Assembly: GCA_002369155.1 (NCBI GenBank)
Contig: DFEM01000068.1
Coordinates: 1-5,444 of the forward strand
DNA length: 5,444 bases
From: Lachnospiraceae bacterium UBA3802
GTDB lineage: Bacteria; Bacillota; Clostridia; Lachnospirales; Lachnospiraceae
Direction: 5' to 3'
Shown here piece by piece: positions 1 to 4,947 of this stretch. Below the pieces are notes generated by a model. The model had not been told where the DNA came from, searched no databases, and was given only the letters and a program-made list of their open reading frames with translations. Every line of letters starts with the position of its first letter. The stretch's first letter is position 1. The translations under genes and the position numbers were made by a program.

Positions 1-104
1 GAGCACTTCGCATATTTTTCTCCGGCTTCTTCAATTACTGCGCCACTCTCGGTTGCATATCTGTCACGAGAGAAAAACTCTCTGATTTCTTCCAATGATT
101 TCAT
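1..104 (-). CDS. PaaI-type hotdog-fold thioesterase, N-terminal fragment
   Basis: Thirty-four complete codons of a gene that runs off the left edge, starting MKSLEEIREFFSRDRYATES and continuing GAVIEEAGEKYAKC. The pattern 'L-E-E-I-R-x-F-F-x-x-D-R-[FY]-A-T-x-x-G-A-x-I-E-E' followed by a G-[EK]-x-Y-A strand is what I recognise as the start of PaaI/YbgC-like hotdog-fold acyl-CoA thioesterases of Clostridia, which are cytoplasmic enzymes that hydrolyse acyl-CoA thioesters. The catalytic region lies outside the window, so the substrate cannot be inferred. The start ATG (102-104) follows an AAAGGAAA ribosome site at 112-119 and a good promoter further upstream. It is divergent from the HTH/DUF3990 operon and shows no functional link with it. 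The family call rests on a short N-terminus only. Confidence 0.7.
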   Translation of the reverse strand, partial: MKSLEEIREFFSRDRYATESGAVIEEAGEKYAKC

Positions 105-147
105 CGTTTTATTTCCTTTCCAACCCGAATATTACGGGAACTTATTC

Positions 148-176
148 ATTTTATCATTTTCCCTTCATGCGGACAA
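148..176 (-). promoter_or_regulatory. Sigma-A-type promoter for the thioesterase gene
   Basis: On the minus strand, TTGTCC (171-176) is followed after exactly 17 bp by TAAAAT (148-153). The predicted transcript starts near 141, about 37 nt before the ATG at 104. A small dyad, CCCG-N7-CGGG (124-138), lies just inside the predicted transcript and could be a short 5' hairpin. Prediction from hexamers and spacing only. Confidence 0.5.
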
Positions 177-249
177 GTATCCCAAATGTACTCCTAAACC
201 AGTATGACAATCTATCAATCTACGTCCGAAGTTCCTTTTATATTATCTG

Positions 250-273
250 TAAAATACTTTATAAATAACTTTA
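250..273 (+). repeat. Direct repeat, left copy, upstream of the HTH/DUF3990 promoter
   Basis: The block 250-273 recurs at 297-320 with 21 of 24 positions identical (mismatches at the 4th, 12th and 16th bases). The period is 47 bp. The core reads ATACTTTAyAAAyAACTTTA. Each copy contains ACTTTA twice, 12 bp apart. This copy lies immediately upstream of the -35 box. The arrangement suggests binding sites for the HTH protein encoded next door. Confidence 0.6.
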
Positions 274-288
274 TTGACACGAGTCAAT
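273..288. promoter_or_regulatory. Operator-like dyad overlapping the -35 box
   Basis: ATTGAC-ACGA-GTCAAT is a perfect 6-bp-arm inverted repeat with a 4-bp centre. Its left arm contains the -35 hexamer. It lies between the two 24-bp direct repeats. A dimeric HTH repressor is the natural candidate ligand, and the first gene of the operon encodes an HTH. Inferred from position and symmetry. Confidence 0.5.
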
Positions 289-302
289 CTTTGTTGTAAT
301 AT
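274..302 (+). promoter_or_regulatory. Near-consensus promoter of the HTH/DUF3990 operon
   Basis: TTGACA (274-279), a 17-bp spacer, then TAATAT (297-302). This is the best sigma-A promoter in the window. Transcription should start near 309, leaving a leader of about 22 nt that ends in AAAGGAG (320-326), 5 nt before the ATG at 332. The strength of the promoter, combined with operator-like repeats on top of it, suggests a tightly repressed, autoregulated operon. Confidence 0.8.
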
Positions 303-320
303 ACTTTACAAACAACTTTA
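297..320 (+). repeat. Direct repeat, right copy, over the -10 box and start site
   Basis: Second copy of the 24-bp repeat found at 250-273. It begins with the -10 hexamer and ends directly at the ribosome site, so a protein bound here would block both polymerase and the predicted transcription start. Confidence 0.6.
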
Positions 321-331
321 AAGGAGTCTGT

Positions 332-1189
332 ATGGACCATCTGGTATATCAGGATTTAGAAAGCATCATCGAGTTACTGGAAATATCACAGGATGATTTC
401 GCCAAAGCAATTGGCGTTAGTCGTGTTACTGTTAACAATTGGTGTTCGAAAAAAACAGCAATCAGCGAAAAGAATATCAACCGGATATATGAATACGCCT
501 TTGATAAAGGAATACGTCTAAACCGTATCAAAGAACAGTTTTACCTCGAGGACTATATCAAAAAAGATGAAGTTCTCCTCTTTCATGGCTCCAAAAGCGG
601 CATAGACGGCAAACCTGATTTAAACCACAATAAGCGCATCAACGATTTCGGAAACGGTTTCTATTGCGGCGAAAGCCTGGAACAATCCGCCATGTTCGTT
701 GCCACTTATCCCGAATCCTGCCTTTATATGTTGAAATTCAAATATACCGGTCTAAGAAAACGTGTGCTTCACGTAAACAGAGACTGGATGTTGATGGTAG
801 CATATTTCAGAGGCAAACTGAAGGAATATAATAATTCGGATATTCTAAAAAAACTGCTAGACGAAAACAAAGGAGTTGACTACTTTATCGCCCCTATCGC
901 CGATAACCGGATGTTCGAAATCATAGACAGCTTTATTGACGGTGAAATTACTGATGTACAGTGCCAACACTGCTTATCTGCCACCAACCTGGGGAATCAA
1001 TATGTATTTGTTTCTCAGAAGGCTTTAAATCAAGTTGTTCTTTTGGAAAAATGCTACTTGGGCCAAGCAGAAAAGGACTCTTATCTAAACGCCCGGCAGG
1101 AATGTTTTAAAATAAACCAGGATAAAGTAAAACTGGCAAAAAAACAGTATCGAAATCAGGGAAACTATATAGAGGATATATTGAAATGA
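332..1189 (+). CDS. HTH-DUF3990 fusion protein, probable ADP-ribosyltransferase-like toxin
   Basis: 285-aa soluble protein with two parts. Residues about 8-65 form an XRE-like helix-turn-helix (segment DDFAKAIGVSRVTVNNW), likely to bind the repeats at its own promoter. Residues about 80-240 match what I recognise as DUF3990: LFHGSK (83-88), DFGNGFYCGE (105-114), the YP-x-x-x-LY strand (126-132), DYFIAPIADNRMF (183-195) and QYVFVSQKAL (223-232). DUF3990 is placed with the ADP-ribosyltransferase-like folds, where the early HG of a HGS/HGT motif helps bind NAD; here that would be H85-G86. Activity and target are not demonstrable from sequence. The gene overlaps the next by ATGA (1186-1189), which implies coupled translation. 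Putting the DNA-binding domain on the presumed toxin instead of the antitoxin is unusual. A regulatory, non-toxic role remains possible. Confidence 0.8.
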   Translation: MDHLVYQDLESIIELLEISQDDFAKAIGVSRVTVNNWCSKKTAISEKNINRIYEYAFDKGIRLNRIKEQFYLEDYIKKDEVLLFHGSKSGIDGKPDLNHNKRINDFGNGFYCGESLEQSAMFVATYPESCLYMLKFKYTGLRKRVLHVNRDWMLMVAYFRGKLKEYNNSDILKKLLDENKGVDYFIAPIADNRMFEIIDSFIDGEITDVQCQHCLSATNLGNQYVFVSQKALNQVVLLEKCYLGQAEKDSYLNARQECFKINQDKVKLAKKQYRNQGNYIEDILK

Positions 1190-1662
1190 AAAAAATCGAC
1201 GGATATGGTTTAAAAATATGCGCCTTTCAGGCAGAACTGTTTAAAGAATCTTTAACCGTTCAGAATTGCAGTTCCAAAATATTCATCAGAAGATTCATGT
1301 ATTCTGATTTGGCAGCACGCATGGATGCAAACGGATTTTATTACGCCTCTTACTCGATCACCGACGCATTCGACGAAATTGACAGGCAGTATGGCCACAC
1401 CTCCTATGGCCAAACAAAATACGGACCGGAAGAAATGTACTGGATGGGTTATCTTTACAGATATTGGACCTATACCCACGAAAACAGCAGCAAACAATTG
1501 TACCATTACATCAAACCGGAAGACTTATCCGGTCTTTATTATCCCTATCATTCTCTTGATCCTTCCCAGGCTATAGAGCGAATATTGGAATCCCGTGGGG
1601 AAGATGACGATATGATTTCAAAAGGGGTTAGAATTATGCGAAGAATCAGGAGCCGGACATGA
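1186..1662 (+). CDS. Partner protein of the HTH-DUF3990 protein, candidate antitoxin (unknown family)
   Basis: 158-aa soluble protein with no domain I can name. It begins with a segment that looks conserved, YGLKICAFQAELF (7-19), then NCSSKIFIRRFM (27-38). The middle is very rich in aromatics (MYWMGYLYRYWTY, 84-96), followed by LYYPYHSLDPSQAIERILE (117-135). The tail is acidic (GEDDD, 138-142) and then basic (RIMRRIRSR). I recall similar proteins next to DUF3990 genes in Clostridia, but cannot confirm this here. Its ATG overlaps the stop of the upstream gene by 4 bp and has AGAGGA (1171-1176) 9 nt upstream, so the two are almost certainly co-expressed in near-fixed ratio. That supports an antitoxin or immunity role. 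It ends 37 bp from the convergent kinase gene. Confidence 0.7.
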   Translation: MKKIDGYGLKICAFQAELFKESLTVQNCSSKIFIRRFMYSDLAARMDANGFYYASYSITDAFDEIDRQYGHTSYGQTKYGPEEMYWMGYLYRYWTYTHENSSKQLYHYIKPEDLSGLYYPYHSLDPSQAIERILESRGEDDDMISKGVRIMRRIRSRT

Positions 1663-1699
1663 GAGTATGCATTATTGTTACTTTTTCCTAAATAACATC

Positions 1700-3001
1700 T
1701 TACGTACTGTCCAAGAGCAGTGTCAACTGAAAACAATTATTATCCCCATCATAATGCATCTCCATACTTCCATTATACTTTTCAAGGATTTGCCTAATAC
1801 TCTTTAAGCCATACCCATGCAATCCTTCTCCCTTACTCGTTTTTCTCAGCGTCTTCCCATCTGATTCAAATGGATTACACTCGCAAGAGTTTATCGCTCG
1901 TACAACAAGAAACGGCGTATCATCTTCTCGGTAAACATACAGATCTATATATCCGTCTTTTACACCTTTGGCCGCTTCCATAGCATTATCCAGGATATTT
2001 CCAAATAACGTGGTTAAATCATTTTCAGAAAGAAAATCTACGCTATGGCTTCGAATATCTGCATCAATTCGAATCCCCCAATTTTCACACTCTCTTCTAT
2101 ATCCTGCCAGGATGGCATTAAGAAGATCATTGTCAGAAGAAACTAACGATGGCTTGAACCCATCGAAATGAAACATCTCACGAATATACTCATCCGCCTT
2201 TTCATTGTCACCGGCGGTAACATACATCTCAAGGGTGCTCAGATGATTCTTCAAATCATGTAACAGAATTCTTTGGTTATCATTCTGCTCCTGAATCATT
2301 TTATAATATTCCGATCGCTTCTGTTCTCTTAACAGATGCAATCGAGTTTGAAGATACTCTTCGTTTTTTCGTTGTGAATACAAGTACGCCACAAACATCA
2401 CAATATTTGCAACCAGGAGAATAATTGCAGCCAAACAAATCATCTGCTTCATCCTGTCAGACAGAACATAGTTTTCCAGAATTCCGATGAACAATACCAT
2501 TGCAAAGGCAGAGGAAAACGGAACTGCAATATAAAATAAAGCCCCTTTTTCCGACTTTTCTCCTGCCTTTATTTTGCCTGCCGCAAGTGCAAAAACAAAA
2601 GCCGTCAAAAGGAATGGAAACTTACTGGAAATCAAATAAATGAAAGACAGATAGAAATTCTCCGTTTGCTGATAAAAGTGCGGAGCAAAGCGATCCATTA
2701 TGCTGTATACCATCAATTCATACATTGCCATAACCGATGTTAACAGAATGGAATGAAACAGCGCTCCATACCATTTCAAACGGAAGCACAAATATAAAAA
2801 CAGAAAATTGGCAGATAAATACAGTACAGCATTCATCCATTTCAAATCAAGAGGACTGAGCAAAGCCAAAGACAAATAAGAAACGGAAAGCAGGATTATC
2901 CTTTCGAAAAACCTTTTACGTGGTGTAAACACGGAAGAATATAGCCAAATAGCCAAACCCTCTATGCAGTATCCTGCAAGAAAACCTAAGAAATGTGCCA
3001 T
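1700..3001 (-). CDS. agrC: AgrC-like sensor histidine kinase with GHKL ATPase domain
   Basis: Membrane kinase that should sense the peptide made by the adjacent agrD/agrB genes and phosphorylate the LytTR regulator. Numbering from the upstream ATG at 3004 (434 aa), the first ~210 residues hold about six hydrophobic segments (roughly 5-25, 35-50, 57-75, 82-103, 127-143, 155-177, 187-208). A coiled linker (211-245) follows. The H-box LLHDLKNHL has the phospho-acceptor His249. The N-box is LFGNILDNAMEAA (333-345), and the G-box KGEGLHGYGLKSI (391-403) carries the glycines of a GHKL (HATPase_c_5-type) ATP lid. Two ATGs stand in tandem. The one at 3004 is only 2 nt from GGAGG, while the one at 3001 is 5 nt away, so I prefer 3001 (433 aa). 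Its start then overlaps the regulator's stop as TGATG, implying coupled translation. Length and layout fit AgrC relatives. Confidence 0.9.
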   Translation of the reverse strand: MAHFLGFLAGYCIEGLAIWLYSSVFTPRKRFFERIILLSVSYLSLALLSPLDLKWMNAVLYLSANFLFLYLCFRLKWYGALFHSILLTSVMAMYELMVYSIMDRFAPHFYQQTENFYLSFIYLISSKFPFLLTAFVFALAAGKIKAGEKSEKGALFYIAVPFSSAFAMVLFIGILENYVLSDRMKQMICLAAIILLVANIVMFVAYLYSQRKNEEYLQTRLHLLREQKRSEYYKMIQEQNDNQRILLHDLKNHLSTLEMYVTAGDNEKADEYIREMFHFDGFKPSLVSSDNDLLNAILAGYRRECENWGIRIDADIRSHSVDFLSENDLTTLFGNILDNAMEAAKGVKDGYIDLYVYREDDTPFLVVRAINSCECNPFESDGKTLRKTSKGEGLHGYGLKSIRQILEKYNGSMEMHYDGDNNCFQLTLLLDST

Positions 3002-3705
3002 CATTTCCTCCCCAGATACAGAAGATATGCATTATGAAACTCAGCATGTTTTCTGCGAGTTAAAAAAGCACTAAGACCATTCTTTGACAAATAAATCATA
3101 TCATTGTCAAATCGGCTGACATATTCCAGGTTCACAAGGAAACTTCGATGCGATTGAATGAAATTCTCTTTAGGAAGTTTCTCCACCCAGAAAGAGATCT
3201 TCTGTGCCGATCGGTAGTCGGCATCAATGCAGTGAACGATTGTTTTGCGGTTTGCGGATTCAACCATAAGAATATCTTTACTCGAAACAACAACACTTTC
3301 CTGCCCGTTTTCCAGAATAATCTTCACCGAACAGGAACGAATCTGATTCAGCGCATCTTCCAGATTCCGATAAAAACGGCGTTCATCAATCGGTTTGGAT
3401 AAATAGCGAAAGACATGAAACCGCATGGCATCATCCAGATACTCTGCATACGATGTAATGACAATAATGATTGCATTTTCACCGTTTTCCCGAAGAAGAT
3501 TTCCCGCACAGATTCCGTTCATTCCCGGCATCTCGATATCCAAAAAAATGATATCCTTAACTCCTTCATCCTTCGTAAGGCTTTTGCCGTCATGAAAACG
3601 CGCAATCTCCACGCCTTTTACTTTCCGTCTTTGAAAGTAAGTGTTAATCAGGGACTCAATTTTATCACACATTAGCGGCTCATCGTCGCAAATCAGGATT
3701 CTCAT
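3001..3705 (-). CDS. agrA: LytTR-family response regulator, AgrA-like
   Basis: 234-aa cytoplasmic regulator paired with the kinase downstream. The receiver domain (1-120) has the acidic pair D7-D8 in MRILICDDEP, phospho-acceptor Asp56 in IIFLDIEMPGMNG, switch residues T84-S85 and Lys104 in YLSKP. The LytTR DNA-binding domain (about 127-231) includes SHRSFLVNLEYV (185-196), the conserved segment of AgrA/LytR/VirR proteins that contact direct repeats upstream of target promoters. The frame is open to an ATG at 3756, but the start at 3705 is chosen. GGAGA (3711-3715) sits 5 nt upstream of it, and residue 1 begins the first receiver strand. The 17 extra residues do not resemble a receiver. It is translationally coupled to the kinase. 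A likely target is the agrD promoter, but no clear LytTR repeat pair was found there. Confidence 0.92.
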   Translation of the reverse strand: MRILICDDEPLMCDKIESLINTYFQRRKVKGVEIARFHDGKSLTKDEGVKDIIFLDIEMPGMNGICAGNLLRENGENAIIIVITSYAEYLDDAMRFHVFRYLSKPIDERRFYRNLEDALNQIRSCSVKIILENGQESVVVSSKDILMVESANRKTIVHCIDADYRSAQKISFWVEKLPKENFIQSHRSFLVNLEYVSRFDNDMIYLSKNGLSAFLTRRKHAEFHNAYLLYLGRK

Positions 3706-3743
3706 GAAAATCTCCAAAATACCAAGAAAATGTCTACAGAACA

Positions 3744-3760
3744 CATTTTGAATCAAAATG
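3744..3760. repeat. Perfect dyad just upstream of the response regulator gene
   Basis: CATTTTG-AAT-CAAAATG, with 7-bp arms and a 3-bp loop, lies between the small ORF and agrA, 39 bp before the agrA start codon. It has no T-run after it on either strand, so it is not a terminator. It could be a protein site or an RNA hairpin affecting message stability or processing. Function unknown. Confidence 0.35.
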
Positions 3761-3762
3761 AT

Positions 3763-3873
3763 TTACCTGTAAACATTTTCTTTTTCCGTTTTATTTTTTT
3801 GCTCAGTAAGATAAACTTGTACCCTGCTTTGAATAATCTCTGATACCTGTTCAAAATTCTTCTGTCTCGCCAT
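3763..3873 (-). CDS. Small basic-acidic ORF between agrB and agrA, unknown function
   Basis: A 36-aa frame beginning MARQKNFEQVSEIIQSR and ending in a charged, Lys/Glu/Asn-rich tail. AGGAGG (3878-3883) stands 4 nt upstream, and a second purine-rich GAGGAGG just before that strengthens the case for translation. The frame stays open upstream to a GTG at 3951 (62 aa), but that start has no ribosome site and lies in the T-rich end of the terminator, so the short form is preferred. It has no hydrophobic segment, no signal sequence and no AgrD-like tail, so it is not a second autoinducer precursor. Residues about 6-24 could form an amphipathic helix. It might be a small modulator protein or a translation-coupling ORF. 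Not recognised as any family. Confidence 0.45.
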   Translation of the reverse strand: MARQKNFEQVSEIIQSRVQVYLTEQKNKTEKENVYR

Positions 3874-3953
3874 ATATCCTCCTGCCTCCTCCTCGATTAT
3901 ATTTTGAACTTCAGTAACATATTCTCTCTTTTTGGTAGCCCTTTTTGTCACTT

Positions 3954-3999
3954 AAAAAAACAAAACGACCAAAACAACATTTTTTATGTCGTTTTGGTC
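3954..3999 (-). terminator. Intrinsic terminator-like hairpin after agrB
   Basis: Read on the minus strand, GACCAAAAC pairs with GTTTTGGTC (3991-3999 with 3967-3975). After one A/C mismatch, four more pairs close a 5-nt loop (3981-3985). The stem therefore has 13 pairs and is followed by GTTTTG and seven Ts (3954-3960). The upstream arm begins inside the agrB stop codon. The stem is AT-rich, so termination may be partial. It would lower expression of the small ORF, agrA and agrC relative to agrD and agrB. Confidence 0.65.
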
Positions 4000-4579
4000 A
4001 GTTTTGATACTTTTTCAATATTTTCTCGAGCAGGCAGGGGTATTGCAACGCAGCTGACATAGCAATGCCGATACCCAGACAGGTTAGCGGTACCGTTTGC
4101 GCGAAGAGATACAAAACGGTAAGCAAAATGAATAAAACACCCACAATCCCCGTAACCCACAATCGGCACAGCCTTCTCTCCCGTTCCGATAACGGCCTGT
4201 TTTCGTTTTCCCTGGGACTTAAGATAATCAGGCTGACGCACGCCCCTGCCGACACAAGAAAAATTCCTTCCGGAATGTGGATCTGAAATGACAATAAACT
4301 GCATGCAACAAGCAGAGCGGCGGACGATATCGTGCAAAGCACGGCGCTTTCCATATGGAAGCCCCCGCTGAATTTACGCAACAGCACGAAAGGTGCAATG
4401 ATTAAGATTGTTCGCAAAGGACAGCGTAATATCAGTCCGGTAAGAAGAGCCAGAAAAAGCGGAGCAAGTGTGTTCAGAATGTTTTTCAGAGCGTATACAT
4501 ACAGTTCTTTGTCCTCTTCTTCAATTTCTCCCTTACAGATTAACCAGTCTATTGCTTTGTTAATGCATTTTCCTGCCAT
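3998..4579 (-). CDS. agrB: AgrB-type integral membrane peptidase that processes the autoinducing peptide
   Basis: 193-aa polytopic membrane cysteine protease. AgrB proteins cleave the C-terminal tail of AgrD and close the macrocycle. The catalytic pair is visible in RKFSGGFHMESAVLC: His75 and Cys82, seven residues apart as in S. aureus AgrB (His77/Cys84), within the usual R-x-[FY]-[SA]-G-G-x-H motif. Hydrophobic segments lie at about 35-52, 55-68, 79-98, 105-121, 141-161 and 163-180. The N-terminal 30 residues are a charged amphipathic stretch, as in the family. The start at 4579 is chosen because AGGAG (4586-4590) is 6 nt upstream and MAGKCINKAIDWL fits the family N-terminus. The frame extends to 4633, but that part lies over agrD. 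The gene begins 2 bp after the agrD stop, and its ribosome site lies in the last codons of agrD. Slightly short but within the family range. Confidence 0.95.
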   Translation of the reverse strand: MAGKCINKAIDWLICKGEIEEEDKELYVYALKNILNTLAPLFLALLTGLILRCPLRTILIIAPFVLLRKFSGGFHMESAVLCTISSAALLVACSLLSFQIHIPEGIFLVSAGACVSLIILSPRENENRPLSERERRLCRLWVTGIVGVLFILLTVLYLFAQTVPLTCLGIGIAMSAALQYPCLLEKILKKYQN

Positions 4580-4581
4580 TT

Positions 4582-4722
4582 CTATCTCCTGAACTTGTTT
4601 AATTCCTTCGGAGCCTTCGGCTGATACATACAAATGGATGATGCACTGTTTGCCTCGAGCCTAAGGTAAGAATTCAAGACCTTCACCAGTTTTCCGGCGA
4701 TTTTGCCATTTTTATTCTTCAT
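4582..4722 (-). CDS. agrD: AgrD-type cyclic autoinducer pro-peptide
   Basis: 46-aa signal precursor. It begins MKNKNGKIAGKLVKVLNSYL, an amphipathic membrane-binding helix, followed by RLEANSASSICM (21-32) and the recognition tail YQPKAPKELNKFRR (33-46). A tail of the form [YH]-Q-P-K-x-P-K-E-L is the hallmark of Clostridial AgrD and is needed for AgrB recognition in the family. The gene has an excellent ribosome site (AAGGAGG, 4731-4737, 8 nt from ATG) and lies directly before agrB. Counting back six residues from the Pro of PKEL, as in S. aureus AgrD-I and C. difficile AgrD, places the AgrB cut after Met32. A five-residue ring would then be Ser28-Ser-Ile-Cys-Met32. The family's usual Cys position is thus Ser28, while the only Cys (31) is one residue from the cut. 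The mature signal therefore may be a lactone. Confidence 0.93.
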   Translation of the reverse strand: MKNKNGKIAGKLVKVLNSYLRLEANSASSICMYQPKAPKELNKFRR

Positions 4723-4807
4723 GATCTCATCCTCCTTTCTTTCGTTATTCGGTTTCCCCTTTTTACGAAAAACGCTCTAAAACATTCCCATCCAAAGCAT
4801 ACCAATG

Positions 4808-4845
4808 AAAAAAAGCCCTTTCCATGCCTTATGCACGAAAGGACC
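4808..4845 (-). terminator. Terminator-like hairpin in the agrD leader (possible attenuator)
   Basis: Read on the minus strand, GUCCUUUC (4844-4837) pairs with GAAAGGGC (4822-4815) including one U-G pair. After a single bulged G (4823), GUGC (4836-4833) pairs with GCAU (4827-4824). The loop is AUAAG. Seven Us (4814-4808) follow immediately. This is a textbook intrinsic terminator shape, yet no gene ends here. It lies inside the leader between the predicted agr promoter and agrD, so it could act as an attenuator or form the 3' end of a small RNA of roughly 110 nt. Confidence 0.7.
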
Positions 4846-4891
4846 AAACGCCTGCTTTTCCTGTCAAAAACCGGACTTTTCCGCCCAAAAC

Positions 4892-4905
4892 TCATACTCT
4901 CAGTG
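4892..4905. repeat. Operator-like motif, agrD-proximal copy
   Basis: TCATACTCTCAGTG. The same 14-mer with a single change (TCATACTCTGAGTG) occurs at 4934-4947, 42 bp away. Both lie in the agrD/XRE divergent spacer. With the predicted agr start near 4920, this copy would lie downstream of the start, where a bound protein could act as a roadblock. Inferred site for the neighbouring XRE-family regulator or the LytTR regulator. Confidence 0.45.
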
Positions 4906-4926
4906 ATTAATTTTCTCTTAATTCGT

Positions 4927-4932
4927 ATTATA
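4927..4932 (-). promoter_or_regulatory. Probable -10 box of the agrD-agrB promoter
   Basis: A perfect TATAAT on the minus strand, which would start transcription near 4920 and give a leader of about 200 nt. No acceptable -35 hexamer occurs at spacings of 16 to 20 bp; the sequence there is the palindrome at 4942-4960. A promoter with a good -10 and no -35 usually needs an activator, which fits positive feedback through a LytTR regulator. The start site is inferred, not shown. Confidence 0.4.
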
Positions 4933-4933
4933 T

Positions 4934-4947
4934 TCATACTCTGAGTG
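4934..4947. repeat. Operator-like motif, XRE-proximal copy
   Basis: TCATACTCTGAGTG, the partner of the copy at 4892-4905. It contains ACTC-T-GAGT, a small palindrome. It touches the predicted agr -10 box (4927-4932) and overlaps the larger palindrome at 4942-4960, so three related half-sites (GAGTG or GAGTA) crowd into 25 bp. Confidence 0.45.

Noticed and set aside
1629..1642. 14-bp exact repeat TAGAATTATGCGAA shared with 4991-5004
   Set aside because: One copy is inside a coding region and the other precedes a ribosome site. There is no extended similarity, and an AT-rich match of this length is plausible by chance.
1660..1669. TGAGAGTATG, the reverse complement of part of the operator-like motif at 4892-4905
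   Set aside because: Only 10 bp match, at the stop codon of a gene and away from any promoter, so it is probably coincidence.
3706..3756. 17-residue N-terminal extension of the response regulator from an ATG at 3756
   Set aside because: The extension does not resemble a receiver domain and has no ribosome site. The start at 3705 has GGAGA 5 nt upstream and begins the first strand of the domain.
3763..3873. Possibility that the small ORF is a second autoinducer precursor
   Set aside because: It lacks an amphipathic membrane helix, a suitable Cys or Ser ring and the QPKxPKE-type tail.
4580..4633. 18-residue N-terminal extension of AgrB from an ATG at 4633
   Set aside because: It lies entirely over agrD in another frame. 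The internal ATG at 4579 has a well-placed AGGAG.
4862..4867. Perfect -35 hexamer TTGACA on the minus strand in the agrD leader
   Set aside because: No acceptable -10 hexamer follows at 16-19 bp; that region is the terminator stem.
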